Source: Borrelia coriaceae (GTDB lineage: Bacteria; Spirochaetota; Spirochaetia; Borreliales; Borreliaceae). Taken from it: DNA of 64,000 nt. The notes below the pieces were generated by a model. The model saw nothing but the letters and a program-made list of their open reading frames with translations. It searched no databases and had not been told where the DNA came from. Location of the stretch: assembly GCF_023035295.1 (NCBI RefSeq), contig NZ_CP075076.1, forward strand, positions 806,001 to 870,000, given 5' to 3'. The position numbers and the translations under genes were made by a program. Each line of letters opens with the position of its first letter. Positions within the stretch are counted from its first letter, which is position 1. Shown one piece after another: positions 34,047 to 42,074 of the stretch.

Positions 34047-37000
34047 ATGAATTTGTTTTTTATAAAAAATAAGATTGTCCCATCTTTTATCTTTGCAGTT
34101 GTAGTTTTTATATCAATTCTTACTGTCTTTATTTTATCTATTCAAGCCGAAGTTCATGCCGCTAGATTTTTTATTATGAGTTATCTTGAATCTAAATCGG
34201 GCTTTAAAATTAAATACGATAAGATTGATCCTTATTTTTTGTCTTCAATAAAAATAGATAATCTGGAGTTGAGCTTAAATGATAAAAATACAATATTGAT
34301 GAACACTGTTAAAGTTAATTTCGATTTATTTAGACTGCTATTTGGAGATAAAAACATTATTTTAGATGTTTTTATAAGAGGTAGTACTTTAAATTTTGAT
34401 TTCAATGATTTCAAGTTCCTTAAATCTCAAAATACACATTCTCATACATTGCAGTTAAATGATGATAGTACTAATCGTGCAATGCTTGGTAGAATACTTA
34501 GCCATTTTGATAGTCTTCATATTCATTTAGAAGACATTAATGTGAATTTTAGACTAAATGATAGTAAAGTTTTAAAATGTCAGATTAATAGTTTTGCATT
34601 AAAGACTATTGATGATGATTTTTTGTTTAGTTTTATTGTTGATTTTAGTACTCTTTCAGCTTTAAATTTTGATGTTAGTCATGAAAAAATTCTTGATTCA
34701 ATTTTTTATTTTGAAGGTAAGTTTAAAAAAGATCTTGAAGATGGGTATATCAATTTTAGTTTTTTAGAGTTGCGTACTGGTTATTTTGATTTGCTTGAGC
34801 AAGGATTTCAAATAAATTATTCTAAAGGCAATATTGAAGTTTTTAATATTATCAGAGAAAATTTAGATTTTAATTTAAGATATGATTTTAATAAAAATTT
34901 TTTAAGATTGGATGTTCTGTTCTTTGATGTTAATCCTTTAAATTGGATAAGTCTTAATGAGAAATTAAGTGATTATAAAAATTACCTTGATACAAGTTTA
35001 GATGGTCAATTGGCATTTTCTTATGATTTAAAAGATAAAGATTTGCGGTATGCATTTTTATTAAATTCGTCTTCAAAGGCTAATATGCTAGATAAAGAGA
35101 TTCAGGGAATAAGGGTACAGATTAAAGGTAATGAAGTAGTTGCCGATGTACAAAATGCTTTTGTAAAACTTAAAAGAGGGTTTATTGGTTATAAGGGTTA
35201 TTATTCTTTAGAAGATTTAGTGCCAATAGGAAGACTTGATTTTAGCTCTGCCAAAATTTTTAATTTTAAGGATATTAATGGACATTTAGATTTTAGTAAG
35301 GAAAATCAATTTTTTTGTGTAAAATCCGATAATTTTAAAGTTGGTAGGCTTAAAATTCGAGATTTGAATATGAAGACAAATTTTGACAAGGATAATATCC
35401 ATGTTAATTATTTATTAAATTTTGCTAATAATAATTCTAAAGTTTCATTAAAGGGTGATTTTAATAAGAAAAATTTTAACGTTAATCTGGGAATTAAAGA
35501 GTTTCCTATGCTTTTTTTGAAGGATATTCTTCCAGAAACTTTTATGACTAAAGTTATTCCTGAATATTTTTTGTCGGGAAAGTATTTAACTTTGACTTCG
35601 GATTTTGATTTGAATATAGTTGATTATACTAAGAGCAAGTTAAATAGTCTCAAATTTGTTGTCTTATCTAAATTAGATAATTTTAATTTAATGTTTGATG
35701 CAAGTGGAGAAGGAAATATTTATAGGGTAAAACATTTTAATTACATTGATGGTGATTATAATGTAAATTCTAATTTTTTGATACAGTTGTTTGATGATAG
35801 TTTTAAGATCAATACTGAGTTTAATTATTTGGGTAGGAATTATCCTTCATATTTTGAGTTAAATTTTAAAGATAGATATGCTAATTTGACATTTTCACCT
35901 AAGGCACAAATTAGTTTAACCTATTCTGATTCATCTATAGTTTATTTTTTCGATATTAATGATTTTCATTTTTATAATGAAAGTTCTGAAGTTTTGCTTA
36001 ATTTTAATGCTTTTGGAGATTATCAAAGAATTAATGATGATTTGAATGTAACAATTACTAAGTTTAAATTAGACAAGATTTCTTCTGTTCCTGCTTATAA
36101 TTTTAATTTTAGCCTTGAAGGTTTGTATAAGGATAAAAAGGTTAGTCTTTCAAATATTAAACTTATAAATGAGATTTCAAATTTACAAGGTCAAGGACAT
36201 TTTGATTTAAATGGTAAACTTAGTGGTAATTTAAACTTGTTTTCGCATGTAAATTCGGAGCGTTATTTTTTAGGAGTTGATTCTAATGAGGATGGCAGTT
36301 ATTTTGTTGGTAAATTTCAGGGATTTAGTTTTAATAATTTAAAATTTTTTCCCTTCTTAAATGGTACGATTAATGGTAATTTTATACTAAATTTTAAAGA
36401 TAGTGATTTATTTAATTATTCTCTTAATGCTTTTCTTGAAACAGATAATCTGTCTTTGGTAGGTATTCCTACATATTGTTCTTTAAATTTAGGATTGGTC
36501 GATAATAGTCTTAATATCTATAATATAAAGGCAACTCAGAATAAGGAAGAAATTTTAACAGGTAATTTCAGATATGATATTAAAAATGCTATTGGAATTT
36601 CTAATCTGAATGTTAATAGTAAGCTTTTCTCTTCAAGGATTAATGCAAGTTTTCAAAAATTTGACGATAAGACTAAGGAAGAATTTGGTATTTTAAAGAG
36701 TGAAACTGATGGTGAAATTGTTTTAAGAGATTTAAAATATAAAGACAAGGATCTGTCTGTTCTTACAATTGAATTTAAAAATAATTTTGAAAGGTTTATC
36801 ATGTCATCAGTTGAATATGACCTTATTCATTGTTTGTATGAGTATAATGATGGTGATTTTAATATCAGGTTAAATGATTATTTGTCTCTTAGTTTTGTTG
36901 CATCAGGTAAAATTTCTAAGAATAAAATTACAAGTAATATTCAAGACATTAAATTTGATTCAAAATTAATTTCAGAAGATCTATTAGGTTCAAAAACTTT

Positions 37001-38435
37001 TTTTAATATTAAAGAACATTTTGTTCTCTATGAGCTTAATATGATTGGTGTATTGGATATTGATGGTGATTTATATAATCCAGATCTTAATGGGACGTTT
37101 AGAATAGTACACGGTTTAATAAGCACTGAATATTTAAAATTATCCAGACAGTATGGAAAGAGTAGAATTTTAGAGTTAATTGATGTGCCGGTAATTATTA
37201 AAAATAATAGCGTGATTATTGAGAACAAATTTAACTTAGACTATTATTCTGATGTCAATGTTGCTGCACGTCTTAATTTAAACTTTTTAAGTGATAGTAT
37301 TGTTGATTATTATAAGATAGATATTGGTGTGTCTGGGAGTTCCGGAGTACCTATTAAATTTGATAAAGTAACTATAAATTTTGTTGGACATGTTTCAGGT
37401 GATTTTTTTGTTGAAGGTAATGCTGAAGAGATTATGTTTAGAGGAGACTTAAATGTTTCAAATGCTTGGGTTTATTTACTTGAAAATTCGATTGTTGATT
37501 TTTTAATAGATCCTTATAGGAGAAGCAAAGGAGTTGGAACATCTGATGCTAGTTCTAAGAGTTTAGATATTGTTACAGATATTAAAATTAATTTTGATAG
37601 TAATGTTGCTTTTCATTGGCCGGATAATAAAATTTCTTTTTTGAATGCTATTATTGCAAGAGGGAATGAACTTGAGGTTAAGTCTGATACTAAAACGGAT
37701 GATTTTATTCTTAAAGGAGATTTAAATATTGCAGGTGGTTCTTTCAATTATCATAACAAGCAATTTGTCTTCAGGGGTGTTTCATATATATCTTTTAATG
37801 AAAATAAGAGTAAATTTGATCCATGGGTAAAGGCTGAAGCTACAAATGTGATTAAAGATGGTAATGAAAATTTGTTGGTAACAATGAGCATAGATGGGCC
37901 TTTGAGTTTGTGGAATCTTAGTTTTTCATCTTATCCTGTGCGAACAGAGCAAGAAATCAAATATCTCTTAACAAGTTCAATAATTGGAGGTGATCATGGA
38001 TTACAATCGGCAGGTACAAATACAGCTGAAATGGCACTTGGATTAGCTAGTGATATCCTAGTTGATCTGATAATACAACCTATTGAAGATTATATACGTT
38101 CTGTATTAAAATTAGACCTATTGAGTATCAAAACGGATATATTAAGGAATGCTATTGGTATTTTGGGAAGTCCAACAACTTTTGCAGGTGTTCTTGATAA
38201 AACGAGTGTTAAAGTGGGGAAATATATTATTGATGGTGTTTTTGCTAAGGCAGGATTTGGGTTTTTAAAAGAAGATTTAACACCATTTTCTCAGAATTTA
38301 AACTTTAGTATTAATTTTGGTCTTGAACTTGATTCACCGTTTTTCTTTGTTGATTATATTTTTGATTATAATTTTATGAAACATGGTCATGGAATAGGAA
38401 ATCAAATATCTATTTTTTGGAAGTTTAAATACTGA
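34047..38435 (+). CDS. tamB: TamB-family inner-membrane-anchored beta-helix protein
   Basis: A 1462-residue protein with one N-terminal membrane anchor (about 11-34), a very long beta-rich body and the conserved TamB/DUF490 C-terminal domain (about 1150-1462). Landmarks are LNIAGGSFNYHNKQFVFRGV, WNLSFSSYPVRTEQEIKYLL and the terminal FGLELDSPFFFVDYIFDYN. TamB proteins bridge the periplasm and move lipids or assist outer-membrane protein insertion. In B. burgdorferi TamB is reported to interact with BamA, encoded 19 bases downstream here. The ATG has no clear ribosome site. Confidence 0.92.
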   Translation: MNLFFIKNKIVPSFIFAVVVFISILTVFILSIQAEVHAARFFIMSYLESKSGFKIKYDKIDPYFLSSIKIDNLELSLNDKNTILMNTVKVNFDLFRLLFGDKNIILDVFIRGSTLNFDFNDFKFLKSQNTHSHTLQLNDDSTNRAMLGRILSHFDSLHIHLEDINVNFRLNDSKVLKCQINSFALKTIDDDFLFSFIVDFSTLSALNFDVSHEKILDSIFYFEGKFKKDLEDGYINFSFLELRTGYFDLLEQGFQINYSKGNIEVFNIIRENLDFNLRYDFNKNFLRLDVLFFDVNPLNWISLNEKLSDYKNYLDTSLDGQLAFSYDLKDKDLRYAFLLNSSSKANMLDKEIQGIRVQIKGNEVVADVQNAFVKLKRGFIGYKGYYSLEDLVPIGRLDFSSAKIFNFKDINGHLDFSKENQFFCVKSDNFKVGRLKIRDLNMKTNFDKDNIHVNYLLNFANNNSKVSLKGDFNKKNFNVNLGIKEFPMLFLKDILPETFMTKVIPEYFLSGKYLTLTSDFDLNIVDYTKSKLNSLKFVVLSKLDNFNLMFDASGEGNIYRVKHFNYIDGDYNVNSNFLIQLFDDSFKINTEFNYLGRNYPSYFELNFKDRYANLTFSPKAQISLTYSDSSIVYFFDINDFHFYNESSEVLLNFNAFGDYQRINDDLNVTITKFKLDKISSVPAYNFNFSLEGLYKDKKVSLSNIKLINEISNLQGQGHFDLNGKLSGNLNLFSHVNSERYFLGVDSNEDGSYFVGKFQGFSFNNLKFFPFLNGTINGNFILNFKDSDLFNYSLNAFLETDNLSLVGIPTYCSLNLGLVDNSLNIYNIKATQNKEEILTGNFRYDIKNAIGISNLNVNSKLFSSRINASFQKFDDKTKEEFGILKSETDGEIVLRDLKYKDKDLSVLTIEFKNNFERFIMSSVEYDLIHCLYEYNDGDFNIRLNDYLSLSFVASGKISKNKITSNIQDIKFDSKLISEDLLGSKTFFNIKEHFVLYELNMIGVLDIDGDLYNPDLNGTFRIVHGLISTEYLKLSRQYGKSRILELIDVPVIIKNNSVIIENKFNLDYYSDVNVAARLNLNFLSDSIVDYYKIDIGVSGSSGVPIKFDKVTINFVGHVSGDFFVEGNAEEIMFRGDLNVSNAWVYLLENSIVDFLIDPYRRSKGVGTSDASSKSLDIVTDIKINFDSNVAFHWPDNKISFLNAIIARGNELEVKSDTKTDDFILKGDLNIAGGSFNYHNKQFVFRGVSYISFNENKSKFDPWVKAEATNVIKDGNENLLVTMSIDGPLSLWNLSFSSYPVRTEQEIKYLLTSSIIGGDHGLQSAGTNTAEMALGLASDILVDLIIQPIEDYIRSVLKLDLLSIKTDILRNAIGILGSPTTFAGVLDKTSVKVGKYIIDGVFAKAGFGFLKEDLTPFSQNLNFSINFGLELDSPFFFVDYIFDYNFMKHGHGIGNQISIFWKFKY

Positions 38436-38454
38436 GTTATGTAAGGGGTTTTTA

Positions 38455-40914
38455 TTGCAGTTATTTAGAGCCTTCATTTTTACGATTTGTTTCTTATTTG
38501 TATTTAACTTAGTCTATTCTCAAGAGAATTATAAGGGTAAGATAATAAAAGGTATTGATTTTAATGGTCTTAAAAATATCAAAGAAAATGATCTTGCTTC
38601 TACTTTAAATGCTTATTTAGGACAAGCTTATTCTGATGAACTCTTTGATAAGTTACAAATTGATCTTTATGCTCTTGATTATTTTGAAGGACTTATTCGC
38701 CCTGAGTTTAGATTAGAAGATAATAAACTTGTAATTACATTTTTTGTAAAAGAAAAATCTTTAGTAAAGACTGTTACTTTCATTGATGATAGTGGAGTTT
38801 TTTGGAATAGTGAACTGCGTGACAGAGCAAGTGTTAAGGCAAAAGAGGCTTTAAATCTTGCAAAAGTTAAAAAAAGTGTTGTTAAATTTGAAGAGATGTA
38901 TAGAGATGCTGGATATCGTGATGTTGTTGTTGAATTTGATATTAAAGAAGCGAATAGTTTAGTAGATATTGTGTTTAAAATTAATGCTGGTCCCAAGTAT
39001 ATTGTTAAAGAGGTTTCTTTTGAGGGAAATTTAAATTTTAAGAGTCGTATTCTTAGAAAATATTTAGTATCAAAATCAGCATCTTTATTTTTTGATGGTA
39101 GGTATTTAAAATCAAATATTGATAAAGATAAGATGCAACTTGAGGCTTATTATAAGAATAATGGGTATATTAATGCAAAAGTGGTAAATAGTACTGTAGA
39201 TATACGCATTCCAAGTGATGATAAAAAATTGGAGCGAGAAGTTTACTTAAAATATTTTATTTCAGAGGGTAGTGTTTTTAAATTTGGTAAATTTGAAATT
39301 ACTGGTAATTTGGTTTTTAAATTAGAAGAATTACAATCTTTAATTACTTTTAAAGAGGGAGATATTTTCGATAATTCAAGATTTGAACAAGATTTTGCAA
39401 AGATTAGGGATAAATATTATTCCGATGGTTATATCTTTACAGAAATTGTACCTTCTCAAACTATAAGAGATGAATTTGTAGATTATTCTATTGAGATATT
39501 AGAAAAAGAAAAAGCACATATTGAATCTATTACTGTTTCAGGTAATAAAAAAACAGCTTCTCATGTAATACTTAGAGAAATTCCTCTAATTGAAGGTGAT
39601 ATTTTTAGTTTGGAAAAGCTTAGGATGGGAATGCTTAATTTGCAAAGACTTGGTTATTTTGGCAATGTTATACCTGATGTTATGCCAAGTAATGTTGAAG
39701 GTTTAATGAAAATAAATTTTACTGTTGAAGAGCGAGAAACGGCAAGTTTTAGATTTGGTATGAATTTTGGTGGGGTGAGTAATTCTTGGCTTCCATTTTC
39801 AGTTTTTGGACAGTGGGAGCAATCTAATTTTTTAGGTGAAGGATATTCTCTTTCTGCAAGACTTAATCTTGCCTTTTCAGAACAAAGTTTTAGGCTAATG
39901 TTTGAAGATAATTGGTTTATGCAGACCAGATGGACTATTGGAGGGTTTTTTGATTTCTCACATTCTATAAATACAGCGTATCAGGATATTAATGGGCCTA
40001 TATTTGTAGGCAAAAAGGAAGTTCCAGATCCTTTTGTAAGTTGGGAAGCATATAATAATGCTAAGAATTTTTCAGATTTTAATACTATGAACTATTCTTT
40101 AGCTAAGTTTAGTATTAGTGGGTTTACTGGCTATACTTTCTCTAATTATCTCGGCAAGCAATCATTTGTTGGGAGTGTGCAAACTGCTTTGAAATATGTG
40201 TATTATGATGATAATGTTAATAGACCTTCAAATTATTATTTAAGGGATAATTATAATACTATTAGATTTGAAAATTCTTTTGGTGTTAGTGTTGCATGGG
40301 ATACAAGAAATTCTCAGTCATTACCTAATGATGGTTTTTTACTTAAGCAACAATTTGATATTTTTGGTGGATTTTTACTTGGACAAAGTCATTTCTCCAA
40401 ATCTACAACTACTTTTGAGCGATATTTTTCTCTTTTAGGTTATCAGGATGTTTTTACCCCGTTTTTTGATTTAATCTTAACTTTAAGAAGTGTTTATTCA
40501 AATATTTTGCCACCACTTGGAAATGGTTTTGAGATAGAAGTGCAACCACATCACTTGATAGTTATTAGTGAAAACTTTATGATTGCAAGAGGATGGGGGA
40601 CTTTGAGTAATATTTATAGTTCGTTTATAAATACTGTTCAGTTATCAATGCCTTTAATTAAAAATATTTTGGTTTGGGATATTTTGTTTTTAGATATGGC
40701 TTCATATTCTCTAGAAGGGCAGGAAAATTCTTTGTTCGTTCCTTTTAGTAATTTTATTTTTAGTTGGGGTTTTGGCATTAGAAGTATATTACCTCAAATG
40801 CCTTTGTCTTTTGTAATAGCTTATCCATTTCATTTTAATAATGAAGGTGTTAATAGGTATTATAATTACTTTGGAGGGTTTAAATTTTTCTTAGCTATTG
40901 ATATGAGATACTGA
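38455..40914 (+). CDS. bamA: Outer-membrane assembly protein BamA
   Basis: An 819-residue Omp85 protein. A signal peptide (to about residue 22) is followed by five POTRA domains (about 27-425; IKGIDFNGLKNIKENDL, and FEGNLNFKSRILRKYL for the third). A 16-strand barrel follows, with the lid motif in NNAKN...NYSLAKF and a C-terminal aromatic end (FFLAIDMRY). It folds beta barrels into the outer membrane. The start is TTG with AAGGGG 6 bases upstream. It is flanked by tamB and skp. Confidence 0.95.
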   Translation: MQLFRAFIFTICFLFVFNLVYSQENYKGKIIKGIDFNGLKNIKENDLASTLNAYLGQAYSDELFDKLQIDLYALDYFEGLIRPEFRLEDNKLVITFFVKEKSLVKTVTFIDDSGVFWNSELRDRASVKAKEALNLAKVKKSVVKFEEMYRDAGYRDVVVEFDIKEANSLVDIVFKINAGPKYIVKEVSFEGNLNFKSRILRKYLVSKSASLFFDGRYLKSNIDKDKMQLEAYYKNNGYINAKVVNSTVDIRIPSDDKKLEREVYLKYFISEGSVFKFGKFEITGNLVFKLEELQSLITFKEGDIFDNSRFEQDFAKIRDKYYSDGYIFTEIVPSQTIRDEFVDYSIEILEKEKAHIESITVSGNKKTASHVILREIPLIEGDIFSLEKLRMGMLNLQRLGYFGNVIPDVMPSNVEGLMKINFTVEERETASFRFGMNFGGVSNSWLPFSVFGQWEQSNFLGEGYSLSARLNLAFSEQSFRLMFEDNWFMQTRWTIGGFFDFSHSINTAYQDINGPIFVGKKEVPDPFVSWEAYNNAKNFSDFNTMNYSLAKFSISGFTGYTFSNYLGKQSFVGSVQTALKYVYYDDNVNRPSNYYLRDNYNTIRFENSFGVSVAWDTRNSQSLPNDGFLLKQQFDIFGGFLLGQSHFSKSTTTFERYFSLLGYQDVFTPFFDLILTLRSVYSNILPPLGNGFEIEVQPHHLIVISENFMIARGWGTLSNIYSSFINTVQLSMPLIKNILVWDILFLDMASYSLEGQENSLFVPFSNFIFSWGFGIRSILPQMPLSFVIAYPFHFNNEGVNRYYNYFGGFKFFLAIDMRY

Positions 40915-40949
40915 TATAATTGAGTTAGCTTTTTGTAAGGAGGATTCTT

Positions 40950-41468
40950 ATGTCTTTCATAGTGTTTTTATTTGCATGTTTCTTTCCATTAAATCTTTTT
41001 TCAGTTAATGTTACAAAAGTGGGTATTGTAGATTTTGAAAAAATTGTGATTGGATTTTTAAGTCCACAATTAAAGTCTAGTCTTGAACAGTTAAAAAGTC
41101 ATTATCAAGAAAGAGTAGATGCCTTGAATTCTGAGATTAAAGATTTGAGAAAAATGTACGATGAAGCTGTTGGTACAAATGATTTAGAGAGTGCTAAATT
41201 ATTTGGTAATCAATATAATTTAAAGATTGATGAGCTTAAAAAGCTTAAAAGCTTGGCTAAAAGTAATCTTGAACAACAAAAGCAGATTAATATAAACAGC
41301 CTAAATAGTGATGGAGTACTTTGGGGCAAAATACTTAATGGTATTCAATATATTGCGGAGATAAATGGTATTTCTTTAGTTATGAAGAAGGATAATCCAT
41401 ATATTCTTTATTATAATAGTACAGTTGATATAACAGATGATATCATTAAGTATTTAAATGAACATTAA
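40950..41468 (+). CDS. skp: Skp/OmpH-like periplasmic chaperone
   Basis: A 172-residue protein with a signal peptide (about 1-20) and the OmpH opening VTKVGIVDFEKIVIGF. A long charged coiled coil follows (about 45-115; LEQLKSHYQERVDALNSEIK). The C-terminal strands re-form the base of the Skp jellyfish. It would carry unfolded outer-membrane proteins to BamA. AGGAGG is 7 bases before the ATG. The order bamA-skp is widely conserved. Confidence 0.88.
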   Translation: MSFIVFLFACFFPLNLFSVNVTKVGIVDFEKIVIGFLSPQLKSSLEQLKSHYQERVDALNSEIKDLRKMYDEAVGTNDLESAKLFGNQYNLKIDELKKLKSLAKSNLEQQKQININSLNSDGVLWGKILNGIQYIAEINGISLVMKKDNPYILYYNSTVDITDDIIKYLNEH

Positions 41469-41488
41469 TATATGATTAAAATTGCTCT

Positions 41489-41998
41489 TTAATTGTTATT
41501 TTCTTTCTTAATTCTTTTAATTAGAGTGCAAAATTCTTTTTTGTTATTTCTATTAAGACTTGAGAGTAAGATATGTGATTTTAGTATTGAGTTAAATATT
41601 GTATTTTTGTGTGCATTTAAGCAAAAGTATTCTTTCATGTCACTTTTTTGTAATTTTTCTTCTCTGTATTCTATTTTTAATATTTTTTCAAGGCCAAGAG
41701 ATTGTAAATTTTGAAGTGCTTCCTTGCTTGAATTTATTATTTTAAAGCTTTTGTTGTATTCGTTGCTTTTATTATCAATGTATATGAGCACTCCCATAAA
41801 AGTTGAATCTAAATATTTTGTTTCCGATAAATCTATGTATAATTTATTGATTTTATTGTTGTTATTTATGAATATATTTTTAATAAATATTTTGAAACTT
41901 ACAGAATATAATGCAGTAAGTCTATTTATCAATTTTATGAAAACAGAATCGTCTTTACATATATAAAAGATATTGCTTTTAAGAGTATCTTTTTCCAT
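41489..41998 (-). CDS. Lone STAS-domain protein, anti-anti-sigma-like
   Basis: A protein of about 169 residues starting at ATG 41998 (MEKDTLKSN). The frame runs back to a TTG at 42052, but neither start has a strong ribosome site. Residues 48-115 read as a STAS domain: INKLYIDLSETKYLDSTFMG, then VLIYIDNKSN and KIINSSKEALQNLQSLGLEK. The Ser in YLDSTFMG is where SpoIIAA-type proteins are phosphorylated. The last 55 residues are unrecognised. No partner kinase or phosphatase lies nearby. It is divergent from mutS and convergent with skp. Confidence 0.65.
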   Translation of the reverse strand: MEKDTLKSNIFYICKDDSVFIKLINRLTALYSVSFKIFIKNIFINNNNKINKLYIDLSETKYLDSTFMGVLIYIDNKSNEYNKSFKIINSSKEALQNLQSLGLEKILKIEYREEKLQKSDMKEYFCLNAHKNTIFNSILKSHILLSSLNRNNKKEFCTLIKRIKKENNN

Positions 41999-42029
41999 TG
42001 TATATTCTTTTTTGATACTTTTAAGTATA

Positions 42030-42059
42030 TTGTAAAGTTTTAATAATATCAATTATAAT
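42030..42059 (+). promoter_or_regulatory. Promoter of mutS with very short leader
   Basis: TTGTAA (42030-42035) and TATAAT (42054-42059) are 18 bases apart. Initiation near 42066 leaves about 9 bases before the mutS ATG, with no ribosome-binding sequence. Confidence 0.5.
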
Positions 42060-42074
42060 TTTAGTATTATACAT

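Noticed and set aside
38679..38996. 105-codon minus-strand frame inside bamA
   Set aside because: Antisense to a POTRA domain with conserved plus-strand coding; no start signals.
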